Shown piece by piece: positions 25,492-34,085 of a stretch of 34,543 nucleotides of DNA; within the stretch, counting starts at the first letter, position 1, and every line of letters begins with the position of its first letter. The translations under genes were made by a program, and so were the position numbers. The notes beneath the pieces are model-generated. The model was not told the origin of the DNA, searched no databases, and saw only the letters and a list, made by a program, of their open reading frames with translations. Location of the stretch: NCBI GenBank assembly GCA_900299305.1, contig OMJJ01000156.1:1-34543 (forward strand), written 5' to 3'. The stretch comes from a bacterium. GTDB taxonomy: Bacteria > Armatimonadota > Chthonomonadetes > Chthonomonadales > Chthonomonadaceae.

Positions 25492-26904
25492 ATGATGAAG
25501 TCTTTAGAACTAGAACAGTGTCTTGCACAACAAGCAACCCGTAGAGCCTTTTTGGGACGTGCCGCGCAAGGGGTAGGAGTTTTGGCACTCACATCGCTTG
25601 AGCACTCGCTACAGGCGCAAGAGGCTCGCACACTCCCACAGAAAGCAAAGCGAGTTATCTGGCTGACGATGGCAGGAGGTCCTTCTCACCTAGAGACGTT
25701 CGACCCAAAGCCAAAACTTGCCGAGATGCACGGCAAACCGATGCCCGAAAGCCTCACAAAAGGACAACAGATAGCCCAGCTACAGGGACAGAAGCTGTTC
25801 TGTTTTGCACCCCAACATCCCTTTGCTCGCTTCGGCAAAAACCAGATAGAGATTTGCGCTCTATTCCCAAACCTCGGCTCTGTTATAGACGAAATCTGCT
25901 TTATCCGCTCTATGACAACTGATGCTATCAACCACGACCCTGCCCATATGTTTATGAACACAGGATCTCAGATTGCAGGGCGACCCAGTATGGGGGCATG
26001 GGTTACTTACGGTTTGGGTAGTATGGCAAAAGACCTACCGGGCTTCGTGGTGCTTACTTCACTTGGACAGGGAGGACAAAACCAACCTATTGCCGCACGT
26101 CAATGGAGTAGTGGGTTTCTGCCAAGCAAGTATCAAGGGGTGCAACTGCGTGGAAAAGGCGACCCCGTTCTCTATTTGGCGAACCCCAAAGGTGTATCTC
26201 GCACTCAGCAAGAGGTAGATATACAGACCATTAACGCATTGAACCGCCAATATAACACCGTTGCCGACGACCCGGAAATCGCAACTCGCATTGCCCAGTA
26301 TGAGTTGGCGTTTCAAATGCAAGCCAGTGTCCCCGCCCTCATGGACATCTCTCAAGAGAAGCCAGAGACCCTAGAACTCTATGGCTGTCGCCCAGGTGAC
26401 GGCTCTTTCGCCTCCAACTGCCTACTCGCCCGAAGGTTGGCAGAGAAGGGAGTGCGCTTTATCCAACTCTATCATAAAGACTGGGATCATCACGGCGACA
26501 TCAAAGAGGGTATCCGCCTAAAAGCCCTAGAGATAGATAGAGCGTGTATGGCACTCATTACCGACCTTAAACAGCGTGGTATGTTAGACGATACTCTCAT
26601 TGTTTGGGCAGGTGAGTTTAGCCGTACCCCCATGTCACAAGGCGGAAGTGGGCGCGACCACCACAATAAAGCCATGACCGTTTGGCTTGCGGGGGCAGGG
26701 GTTCGGGGCGGAATGGTACACGGCTCTAGCGACGAACTGGGCTATGCCGCCGTAGAAAACGTCACCACCGTACACGACCTCCACGCGACCATGCTTCACC
26801 AGTTAGGGATTCGCCACGACTCTTTTACCTACAAGTTTCAGGGGCTAGATGCACGACTGAGCGGCGTAGAGCCTTCACAGGTGATAAAAGACATTTTGGT
26901 CTGA
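25492..26904 (+). CDS. DUF1501 family protein with Tat signal
   Basis: A 470-aa exported protein of the sulfatase/phosphatase-like DUF1501 family. The N-terminus has a twin-arginine motif ATRRAFLGRAAQ (15-26) with a hydrophobic stretch, so it is folded before export. Family landmarks are MAGGPSHLETFDPKP, the HDPAHMFMNTG region, LYHKDWDHHGDI and, near the C-terminus, GEFSRTPMSQGGSGRDHHNKA. His and Asp residues in these blocks probably bind metal. The frame is open from 25411, overlapping the PSD1 gene, but ATG 25492 follows GAGGAA and starts just before the Tat motif. It is partner to the PSD1 protein and ends at a hairpin. The enzymatic activity is not established. Confidence 0.9.
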   Translation: MMKSLELEQCLAQQATRRAFLGRAAQGVGVLALTSLEHSLQAQEARTLPQKAKRVIWLTMAGGPSHLETFDPKPKLAEMHGKPMPESLTKGQQIAQLQGQKLFCFAPQHPFARFGKNQIEICALFPNLGSVIDEICFIRSMTTDAINHDPAHMFMNTGSQIAGRPSMGAWVTYGLGSMAKDLPGFVVLTSLGQGGQNQPIAARQWSSGFLPSKYQGVQLRGKGDPVLYLANPKGVSRTQQEVDIQTINALNRQYNTVADDPEIATRIAQYELAFQMQASVPALMDISQEKPETLELYGCRPGDGSFASNCLLARRLAEKGVRFIQLYHKDWDHHGDIKEGIRLKALEIDRACMALITDLKQRGMLDDTLIVWAGEFSRTPMSQGGSGRDHHNKAMTVWLAGAGVRGGMVHGSSDELGYAAVENVTTVHDLHATMLHQLGIRHDSFTYKFQGLDARLSGVEPSQVIKDILV

Positions 26905-26917
26905 TATTTTCGCGTTC

Positions 26918-26944
26918 CCCCTTCCTTCTTATAGAAGGAAGGGG
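26918..26944 (+). terminator. Hairpin after the PSD1-DUF1501 pair
   Basis: A perfect 12-base-pair stem (CCCCTTCCTTCT and complement) closes a three-base loop, 13 bases after the DUF1501 stop. Only a short TTCT follows, so it is a weak intrinsic terminator by sequence, although the stem is strong and the position is right. Confidence 0.6.
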
Positions 26945-26992
26945 TTCTCACAAAAAATTAAGCAGTAAAGGCTACTGTTTTTCTACTATCCG

Positions 26993-27001
26993 TGATATAA
27001 T
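26993..27001 (+). promoter_or_regulatory. Extended -10 promoter for the HTH-TPR gene
   Basis: TGATATAAT contains a consensus TATAAT with the upstream TG of extended -10 promoters. No good -35 lies at 16-18 bases, which extended -10 elements can tolerate. The leader to the start codon would be about 85 bases, including a long C-rich run near 27036-27055. Confidence 0.6.
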
Positions 27002-27091
27002 AGAAGAGTTATAACTTTTCGCAAGCCAGCATTGTCCCCCCACCCCCCTTCCCCCTTGGCTCGCGCACCTTAGCAAAAGAGTGCGACAGTG

Positions 27092-28870
27092 ATGGATTTC
27101 AGTACACGACAAGGCAGACGCGAACAGGGCGTTCGGATTCAGCAGGCGGTAGAACGTGCCAACCTCTCTATAGAGGAGTTGGCGAACTGTATCGGCTGTT
27201 CCCGTGCGCTCATCTATCAGTACCTCTCCGGTAGCACCCTCGCCCAACCCGATAGGCTTCAACTTATCGCACGAGAGTGTGGGGTTCCGCTTACCTATTT
27301 CTATGCCGAAGAGTCCTCCCAAACCGAAGCCGCTCCTTCTCCTACCACGACTCCCCAAGAGACTCGGCAACGCCTTACCGAGAATCTCCGCTTGCTACAG
27401 GAGTTGGCTGATGCACAGGAGACCCCTCCCGACTACCGCGCTCTTGCGGCGACTTGTGAGCGTGTCCTTGCGCTTGCCTCCCAACTCAACGACAAGACCA
27501 CCCAAGCACAAGCCCAAAAACGACTAGGGAATGCCCGCCTCCGTATGGCAGATTTCCCCCGCGCTACCGAAGCCCTTCAACGCGCTCTTACTTATGCCCA
27601 AGAGAACAGCGACCAGAACGGTGAGGCAGGGGCGCGGCAGAGTTTGGGGAACGCGCTACTGGCAATGGGGCGTATTTCGGAGGCACGAGAGCAGTTTAAC
27701 CACATCGCAAGCGGTACGGTGTTTAGCGGACGTTGGCAGGGAACCCTTTCACTCGGCTGTATCCACGAGATGCAGGGCGAATATGCCAAAGCGATGGCGC
27801 GTTTTGATGAAGCCGCCACGATACTGGAAGAGGGAGCCGCCTCTGGCATAGCAGATGTAGGAACAGTCGCCTCTGCCATGCTCTACGTCAATACGAACCG
27901 CCGAAACGTCTATATGGACGGCGGCGACTTTTTGGCGGCAAGAGCATTGGCAGAGCAGGGTTTGGAGGCGGCGGAAGCGATAGGAAACGCTGACCAGCAC
28001 CTCGAAGCCCGTTTCGACTTGGGGTGGTGCGACTTCTATACGGGTAGGTGGCGTTCTGCCTATAAGGGCCTTACCCATACCCTTCAACTAGCGCGATTCT
28101 TGGGAGACCAAGGGCGTGAAACGATAACCCGCGCATGGCTTGGCATTCTGCTTGCCTCCGCAGGAGACCACGAAACCGCTCTGGCACAGGGCAAAGAGGC
28201 TCTCTCTATGGCTCTGGCGCGGGGGGATCGCCGGGCGGAACTCTATGCCCAACTCGCTCTTGCCGACACCTATATCGCAACCACGAACCGGGAGAGCGAG
28301 GCGCGTTATCATACAAATCAAGCCCTTGCGGTGACGGTGGCTCTGCGCTATGAGCGGGGAGAGGTGGAGTGTCGCCTGCGCCTTGCCCACCTCAGCGCAC
28401 AGAGCGGCGATATTATGGAACTACGCGATGCCGCCTCACGCTCTTTGGTACTCGCAGAGCGGTTGGGGGCGCGGCACTTAGAGGCTTTTGCCCACTACTG
28501 GCTGGCGGAGACGTGGCAACGCGAAGCCGATTTGCCCCAAGCACAACAGGAGGCAGAAAAAGCGTTAGTAATGGCGGAGGAGATGGGGCTACCAGAAGTG
28601 CAGTGGAGGGCGCGTACCCTACTCGCACAGATAGCAGAAGACACTAACCTAAAAGAACAACATCTGAGGGCGGCTATCACCTCTCTGGAATCGCTAAGAG
28701 CCGAACTGCGCGAAGCCAACCTCCCCGATACCCTCCTTGAAAATGCAGACTGCCTTGCGGTCTATATCCGTCTCGTAGATGTACTAAAAACGAGTGGGCA
28801 GGAGAGCCTTGTGGAACCCTTTATAGAGCAGACGGGCTGGCTTCCCCTGAACGCCCACGCTTCTCACTAA
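27092..28870 (+). CDS. XRE-type helix-turn-helix protein with TPR array
   Basis: A 592-aa protein. Residues about 15-65 form an XRE-like helix-turn-helix (IEELANCIGCSRALIYQYLSG with the following LQLIARECGVPLTYFY). A Pro/Thr-rich hinge (about 70-95) leads to a long array of tetratricopeptide-type helices from about 100 to 570, recognisable by repeated A-x-RLGN, ALQRAL and GEAGARQSLGNAL patterns. The combination suggests a regulator whose TPR part binds a protein or peptide ligand, as in Rap/PlcR-like or MalT-like systems, but there is no peptide gene next to it. GTG one codon earlier is an alternative start; the ribosome site is weak for both. A lipoprotein gene follows after 26 bases. Confidence 0.8.
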   Translation: MDFSTRQGRREQGVRIQQAVERANLSIEELANCIGCSRALIYQYLSGSTLAQPDRLQLIARECGVPLTYFYAEESSQTEAAPSPTTTPQETRQRLTENLRLLQELADAQETPPDYRALAATCERVLALASQLNDKTTQAQAQKRLGNARLRMADFPRATEALQRALTYAQENSDQNGEAGARQSLGNALLAMGRISEAREQFNHIASGTVFSGRWQGTLSLGCIHEMQGEYAKAMARFDEAATILEEGAASGIADVGTVASAMLYVNTNRRNVYMDGGDFLAARALAEQGLEAAEAIGNADQHLEARFDLGWCDFYTGRWRSAYKGLTHTLQLARFLGDQGRETITRAWLGILLASAGDHETALAQGKEALSMALARGDRRAELYAQLALADTYIATTNRESEARYHTNQALAVTVALRYERGEVECRLRLAHLSAQSGDIMELRDAASRSLVLAERLGARHLEAFAHYWLAETWQREADLPQAQQEAEKALVMAEEMGLPEVQWRARTLLAQIAEDTNLKEQHLRAAITSLESLRAELREANLPDTLLENADCLAVYIRLVDVLKTSGQESLVEPFIEQTGWLPLNAHASH

Positions 28871-28896
28871 AGAACTTGTATTAGAAAAACCCCTCT

Positions 28897-29646
28897 ATGC
28901 AGAATCGCGTACCCACAACCCTATACGGAACACGTTTTCGCCTCTCCTTGTTGCTGGTAGGGCTGATTTGCCTTCTGTCTGGCTGTGGGATAGGGAACTC
29001 CTTCACGGGTGGGGGCGTACCTATCGGGAAGGCGGTCATTAAGGGACAAGTGGTGAGCGCGACCATGCCCAACTCCCCCATTCCCAACGCGAACGTTATC
29101 GTCAGTGTGAGTACCAATACCCGCGTAGGCGAGACCCTCAACGCAACCGCAGATAGTCAGGGCAGGTTCAACTTCCCCAACATACCGGTAGATACCGCGC
29201 CAACCAGTATCCGTGTAGCGGTGATTCCTCCCTCCGGTGACTTCGTACCGCAACAGGTGTTTTTCAAACTGGATAAAGACAAAACCGCGAACCTTATCAT
29301 GTCGCTTGTCCCGCCAACAGTAGATGTCTCCTCTGCCGCCAACGTAGCCCTCTCGTCAGATGGTACGCTTTTCTCTACCTCCTTAACGGGGAAAATCAAC
29401 GCGCAGGTACTAGACAGTCAAGGAAACCCGCTCAAGGTGTCGCCCTCTCTGCTCTTTATCGGCGACTTCCACAGCGTTCAGGCAGACGGCAGTTTCACCT
29501 CGAACTCCGAAGGGGTGGGTACGGTACAGGCGTTCTGGTACAACAACCTACAGACCTCTAGCACCCTAAGTATTCAGAGTGATGGTGTTACGTCGCCCCC
29601 ACCTCCCCCTGCTACCTCCAGCGGCAAGGCGACACGAAAACCGTAG
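28897..29646 (+). CDS. Predicted lipoprotein with carboxypeptidase-regulatory-like domain
   Basis: A 249-aa envelope protein. The signal peptide ends at an ideal lipobox LSGC (C30). A Gly-rich spacer is followed by a beta-sandwich resembling carboxypeptidase-regulatory domains (about 48-130: IKGQVVSATMPNSPIPNANV, then DSQGRFNFPNIP). A second beta-rich part follows (about 140-225, LDSQGNPLKVSP). The protein ends in a Pro-rich then basic tail. Such domains usually serve adhesion or scaffolding outside the cell. It is close enough to the HTH-TPR gene to share its transcript; a functional link is unproven. Confidence 0.75.
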   Translation: MQNRVPTTLYGTRFRLSLLLVGLICLLSGCGIGNSFTGGGVPIGKAVIKGQVVSATMPNSPIPNANVIVSVSTNTRVGETLNATADSQGRFNFPNIPVDTAPTSIRVAVIPPSGDFVPQQVFFKLDKDKTANLIMSLVPPTVDVSSAANVALSSDGTLFSTSLTGKINAQVLDSQGNPLKVSPSLLFIGDFHSVQADGSFTSNSEGVGTVQAFWYNNLQTSSTLSIQSDGVTSPPPPPATSSGKATRKP

Positions 29647-29681
29647 AGAGACTAGACAAGTAGACTCCAATAAGTTCTCTC

Positions 29682-30842
29682 TCAACGTACCCCGGCAGGC
29701 AGGTTCACAGGGACGATATACACCACTTCCTTCGTGTAGTAACTCACCGCTTTACCGCTAGGTAGCCACGACACCGCCCATGTTTTCAGCAAATCAAAAT
29801 GCTTACTATCGTCTACACTGGTGTCGTATTCGGTTACTTTTTGGAAGTTTGTTCCCTCTGAGCTACAAACCCATAGGGAGACCTTAATGTCTGGGGCGCG
29901 GACGGAATCCTGGTATGGTTTTCCATGTTCATCATACGCCGTTCGGGTGGTACCACCTATCCCACCGAGGGCACTATCAGGGATAGGACTCAGTAGCCAC
30001 AGTATAGATTTTTTGTCGGGTGAGTACCGAATTGCGAAGATATTCAGGTTCTCTGGGATGGTACAGCGAAACCTCTTTTGATGCGCCTCTCCGCCTTGAA
30101 AAGTGTAGGTCTCTACCTCAACCGCCCCCTTGCGTGTGTTGTATATATCCCCCTCATTCACAAAAATCAGCGCATCGGAGTTTTCCAGCGCATAACTGCT
30201 CCATGGTCTTTTAATTCTAATGGTGCGCGTACATTTTCCAGTAGCAAACGAGTACATATCACAAAAGTAGTCGTTCCCTGTCTCTTCAGTACGGTATGCA
30301 AACACCCATCCTTTCCCATCCTTTTGCCAAATACGGCGGCTACTGCTCATATATCCCCCAACATGAGGGTTCTCTCGCAACACACTCCTCTTGCCAATCT
30401 CACCGTTGGAGAGGGTTGCTAATACCATTTCAACCTCTTCTGGATAAGCGTCCTTAGAGGAAAGCGTGTCGGGAACGGCAGGGGGGCGACCTGCATTTTT
30501 TACACGCTCATAAAACAGGTGGCTACGGTCAGGAGAAAGAGAGTAGTAGGAATTACTGAGTAAATCCCCTTTGAGGTCGGTGGTTTTTAAGGTCTGAAAA
30601 TCGTAGATGGCAAATCGGGTTTCCGACTTCCCCTCTCCTAAATACTCCGACTTCGTGTACAAAAGCCTCGAATCATCCAGCCAACAGCTCGAAAGGGTGG
30701 TCATTGGATTCGGTGTAAAAGTGTTCCCTAGAATGAGACGCGCTTCGGTGTGTGCCTTGTGCCCCAAATAACTCGTCGCGACATAGATAGCAAGGGCGCA
30801 TATTAGCCCCCAATTCAACGCCTTCCTAATAGCAATAGACAT
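29682..30842 (-). CDS. Membrane-anchored beta-propeller-like protein of unknown function
   Basis: A 386-aa protein with an N-terminal membrane anchor or uncleaved signal (about 9-26). The rest has repeated four-strand patterns such as SCWLDDSRLLYTKSEY, YYSLSPDRSHLFYERV and FAIRYSPDKKSILWLLSP, spaced 60-80 residues apart, which recall TolB/WD40-like propeller blades. No catalytic motif is visible. It is convergent with the lipoprotein gene on its 3' side (35-base gap). I recognise the fold type, not the family; scaffold or binding roles are possible. Confidence 0.6.
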   Translation of the reverse strand: MSIAIRKALNWGLICALAIYVATSYLGHKAHTEARLILGNTFTPNPMTTLSSCWLDDSRLLYTKSEYLGEGKSETRFAIYDFQTLKTTDLKGDLLSNSYYSLSPDRSHLFYERVKNAGRPPAVPDTLSSKDAYPEEVEMVLATLSNGEIGKRSVLRENPHVGGYMSSSRRIWQKDGKGWVFAYRTEETGNDYFCDMYSFATGKCTRTIRIKRPWSSYALENSDALIFVNEGDIYNTRKGAVEVETYTFQGGEAHQKRFRCTIPENLNIFAIRYSPDKKSILWLLSPIPDSALGGIGGTTRTAYDEHGKPYQDSVRAPDIKVSLWVCSSEGTNFQKVTEYDTSVDDSKHFDLLKTWAVSWLPSGKAVSYYTKEVVYIVPVNLPAGVR

Positions 30843-31006
30843 TCTCCACCTCTCTATCGCTGGAGTATCAAAACCCCATCGTTCAAATCGTTGGCATGGA
30901 GGTTGTGTTTTCTTGTCCCCATTTGGGAAGCAATACTACTCTATTTTGAGTATTACAGAAGAGGAAGATTGAATCCTGCTTGGCTTGGAGATAAGTCGCT
31001 GTAAGT

Positions 31007-32161
31007 TCAGGAGGTAGGGGTAAGCACCTTCTGATAGACTTTCAGGGTCTCTTTTGCGATATGGTGATAGGAATGGGTTTCAGCGTAGGCGAGAGCGGCA
31101 CGGTGGAGTCTATCGCGTTGAATGGGGTTGGTAATGAGGGCAGGTACCGCTTGCGCTATGCCTTCCGCAGAGAGTTCGGGGAGGAGAGAGAGGCAGCCTT
31201 TAATCTCTCCCTCTATCTGTATGTGGGGGGCGATAGGAGAGGCGAGAATGGGCAACCCATACGCCATAAGCAGAGCCAACGACCCCGACCCCGACGACTC
31301 GGTGTAGGGCACAAGGGCGATGTCGGTGACGGACATAATGGCGGGTATCTGTTCTTGGGGAAGGTAGTCCAGAAAGCGAACCCGATTTTCCAGTTGTAAC
31401 TGCGCTACCAGTCGGCGAAGGCTAGGCACGTAGTCGGTATGGTCGTCGGGATGCTGACCTCCTGCAAAGAGCAGTACCACCTCTTCGGGCAGGGTTTTCA
31501 TCGCTTCTATGGCGAAAGTGTGTCCCTTTTTGTTGGAGAGAAAGCCAAAGAGCGTAAGTACTTTACGCCCCTCTAAGCCCATCTCACGGCGCACGGCATC
31601 GGGGCTTGGCAGAGGTTGCGGGGTGGGAATAGCGTGCAGAAGAACGCTTATCTTTTCGGGGCGTACCCCTATGCGCTCAAGGCTTGTCCTGTCCTGCTCG
31701 GTATGTACAATGAGATGGTGTATGGCGGGGTTCAGAAAGTTGGAACGGTTCACCGACTGAAGCAGTAGACGGTGCGGCAAGGAGTGGTGCGACTTTGGGA
31801 GGGCTATTTCGTGAACGGTGACAACGGCGGGGATGCGTAGAGCGGAGAGAAAGTCGGGAGTATGGTTTTTGTGTGGTGCTACCCCCCCAAAGAAGAAGTA
31901 CTGAAACTGAATGTGTGCGAGGTTCGCCCCCACCCCGTTCATCTGTGCGCCCAACGCCCTAAAACGCTGCTTGTCGGCGTGGTAGTGTTCGAGGGCGGAG
32001 AGGGTTCCCACGCGCACCACATCTTCGGGTGCTTCCACTATACGAATAGATTCGATTTCGGGGAGCCTCTCTAGTTCGTCGTACAGATAGCGGGAGTAGT
32101 CGCTTACCCCACAGCGTACCGCCGAGCGTGTAAAGACAGAGAGGTTAATCCCGTTGCTCAT
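31007..32161 (-). CDS. Glycosyltransferase, GT4 family
   Basis: A 384-aa GT-B fold glycosyltransferase that would transfer a sugar from an NDP-sugar donor. The N-terminal acceptor domain begins SVFTRSAVRCGVSDYSRYL. The C-terminal donor domain starts near residue 200 (LTLFGFLSNKKGHTFAIEA) and includes LDYLPQEQIPAIMSVTDIALVPYTESSGSGSLA. In the usual E-x7-E motif the first Glu is present but the second position is occupied by a small residue, so the donor site is somewhat divergent. The start codon overlaps the PfkB kinase stop (ATGA), coupling the two. The acceptor is unknown. Confidence 0.85.
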   Translation of the reverse strand: MSNGINLSVFTRSAVRCGVSDYSRYLYDELERLPEIESIRIVEAPEDVVRVGTLSALEHYHADKQRFRALGAQMNGVGANLAHIQFQYFFFGGVAPHKNHTPDFLSALRIPAVVTVHEIALPKSHHSLPHRLLLQSVNRSNFLNPAIHHLIVHTEQDRTSLERIGVRPEKISVLLHAIPTPQPLPSPDAVRREMGLEGRKVLTLFGFLSNKKGHTFAIEAMKTLPEEVVLLFAGGQHPDDHTDYVPSLRRLVAQLQLENRVRFLDYLPQEQIPAIMSVTDIALVPYTESSGSGSLALLMAYGLPILASPIAPHIQIEGEIKGCLSLLPELSAEGIAQAVPALITNPIQRDRLHRAALAYAETHSYHHIAKETLKVYQKVLTPTS

Positions 32162-33102
32162 CGCCGCGCCACGCTCTCCATAATACGGAGGGTCTCCTCA
32201 AAACTACGAATACCTGTGTTCGCACCGAGTGCCTGTACACAACAAGAGCCTACCGCTACCGCAAAACGGGAACACTGCTCCAAATCCCAACCGTGTACCA
32301 AGCCCGTTAGGAACCCCGCGACAAACGAGTCTCCTGCACCAAGCGCGTCTATGGCGTTCACTTTGAGGGCGGGTATCGAGAAACTGTCACCCGTTGCGGT
32401 ACGCACATAGCACCCTTTATCACCGAGTTTTAGCCCTACGACCTTTACCCCCGCATCTATAAGAAAGCGAGCGATTTCTGTGGGGTCTTCTTCTCCGCTT
32501 GCGAGCTGTTTTGCCTCCTCGTAACTTGGCAGAAAGTAGTCGGTATAGGCGAGGGCAGTCCCCATCGTCTGCATCCAGCCGCCTCGTGCATCCCACACGG
32601 TATCGAGAGAGGTGATTACCCCTGCCGCTTGCGCCTGTTTTAGCAGTTCGGCGGTGGGTTCTCCATCGAATTGGGGCATGAGAAAGGTTCCTGCGACATG
32701 AACGATTTTGCTCTTGTGAATGAGGCTTGTGTCTATGTCCTCTAACCGAAAGGTTGCGTTTGCGCCGGGGTAGTGCAGAAAACTGCGCTCTCCGCTACTA
32801 TCTACAAACACCATCGTGGCGGAGGTTGCGGCATCTTTGTCCCATGCTACCCCGCCTATCTCTATACCGTACTTCTGAAAACGCCCTACCACAAAGTCGC
32901 CAAAGCCGTCGTTGCCCACTTTGCCAATAATCGCGGTATCTACTCCGAGTATGGCGAGACCTATACCTGTATTGGCGGCACACCCTCCGCTATGGAGTTC
33001 AATACGCTCCACTAAGCCGAGTTTACCGCGCTCTGGTAGGCTCTCAATGGGTTTACCCACCACATCCGCAGTCAAAATTCCCACACAGGTTACTTCTGCC
33101 AT
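32158..33102 (-). CDS. PfkB-family (ribokinase-like) carbohydrate kinase
   Basis: A 314-aa kinase predicted to phosphorylate a sugar or nucleoside with ATP. It has an N-terminal substrate region (GGCAANTGIGLAILG, about 39-53), the GKVGNDGFGD motif, a central FLPSYEEAKQL segment and the C-terminal PfkB signature DALGAGDSFVAGFLTG, in which the second Asp is the catalytic base and GAGD forms the anion hole. AGGAGA lies 11 bases upstream of the ATG. It lies 30 bases after a membrane protein gene and overlaps the glycosyltransferase by four bases. Substrate cannot be assigned. Confidence 0.92.
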   Translation of the reverse strand: MAEVTCVGILTADVVGKPIESLPERGKLGLVERIELHSGGCAANTGIGLAILGVDTAIIGKVGNDGFGDFVVGRFQKYGIEIGGVAWDKDAATSATMVFVDSSGERSFLHYPGANATFRLEDIDTSLIHKSKIVHVAGTFLMPQFDGEPTAELLKQAQAAGVITSLDTVWDARGGWMQTMGTALAYTDYFLPSYEEAKQLASGEEDPTEIARFLIDAGVKVVGLKLGDKGCYVRTATGDSFSIPALKVNAIDALGAGDSFVAGFLTGLVHGWDLEQCSRFAVAVGSCCVQALGANTGIRSFEETLRIMESVARR

Positions 33103-33132
33103 GTTGTAGGTGTTCTCCTAAAGTGTGCGCTG

Positions 33133-33957
33133 TTACTCTATACGAAATTCGCTATCGGGGACAACGGGTAGGCTAATGGGCGCGGGTATCACTTCATACT
33201 TTATCAGCAGTTCGCGGGTGCTAATCGTGGTGATAAACGCTATCATTCCCGCCCATACGGAGATAAAGAGAACCCCAGTTACTCCCATGAGTAGCGTAAG
33301 AAGCAGTACTCCCAGTAGGCATGCTAAGGTATAAGCAGGGCTACCCAAAGCAAGATAAAAAGAGCGGCGCACCACTGCGAACGCCCCACGCTTTGCTTGC
33401 TTACCCTGTTCTGGCTCATCTAGTAGCCCTGTCTCTTGTGCAATGAGTAGCGGATACTGATAGAGAAGCATCATCCCCCAAAAGAGAAGCACATAGAGGC
33501 AGAGCAGTGCCGCCATCATCCCCGCCATCGTCTTCCACGTGCTATAGAAGAAGAGGTTCATCTGTAGGGCGAGAAGTACGAGGGTCTGGAGGAATCCTAA
33601 GCGTGTGGCTACACCGTAAAACCGCCGAAACGCCTTCGTTACATCCCCTAACGACACCTCTTCAAAACGCACCGCCTCATGCGCTACAAACACAATCCCC
33701 GCATAGAGTGCCGGTAGCACCAGCGTAATCACTCCTGCCCCCAGTAGGTTGCCCCAAACGGCGGGTATATGCCGAAACAGTTTCTGCCAACCCACCAGCA
33801 GGAACATGAGGGCTATCGACCACATCAGGCTCATGGCGAGTACTAAGCCTAGTTTGTCCCAGGTAGCACGTATCCCCTGCCCCAATGCCCATAGGGGGCG
33901 GAGGCGGTAAGGCGCAGAGTTATTGGAGGTTGTAGCGAGGTTGGGGTCGGTAGTCAT
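33133..33957 (-). CDS. Integral membrane protein, weakly YesL/DUF624-like
   Basis: A 274-aa protein with about six transmembrane segments (near 39-60, 70-95, 120-142, 147-170, 210-232 and 235-255). It begins with a polar 25-residue lead and the segment LRPLWALGQGIRATWDKLG, which recalls DUF624/YesL proteins that often accompany carbohydrate-use genes; I rate that link as weak. The frame is open to 34086, but MTTDPN at 33957 gives a sensible N-terminus and leaves 128 bases for divergent promoters. It is the first gene of a likely operon with the PfkB kinase and GT4 glycosyltransferase. Confidence 0.65.
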   Translation of the reverse strand: MTTDPNLATTSNNSAPYRLRPLWALGQGIRATWDKLGLVLAMSLMWSIALMFLLVGWQKLFRHIPAVWGNLLGAGVITLVLPALYAGIVFVAHEAVRFEEVSLGDVTKAFRRFYGVATRLGFLQTLVLLALQMNLFFYSTWKTMAGMMAALLCLYVLLFWGMMLLYQYPLLIAQETGLLDEPEQGKQAKRGAFAVVRRSFYLALGSPAYTLACLLGVLLLTLLMGVTGVLFISVWAGMIAFITTISTRELLIKYEVIPAPISLPVVPDSEFRIE

Positions 33958-34085
33958 TACGGTGTCATCCAGTTCTCGCTCAGTTCGTGATGGGTGGCAC
34001 AAAATCCTTCTTAGAGTACAGGAAAAGGAGGAAGGTTCCGCGAATAGGATAGGTACTTTCAGCCCACTTTTGAGGTACAAACCCA

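Noticed and set aside
28369-28647. Plus-strand alternate-frame open stretches inside the HTH-TPR gene
   Set aside because: Their translations are Arg/Ser/Gly-rich with no domain pattern, while the main frame has continuous TPR periodicity.
29647-29690. A bidirectional terminator between the lipoprotein and propeller genes
   Set aside because: GAGAGA and TCTCTC arms exist but are separated by over 20 bases with little pairing between, so a stable hairpin is not supported.
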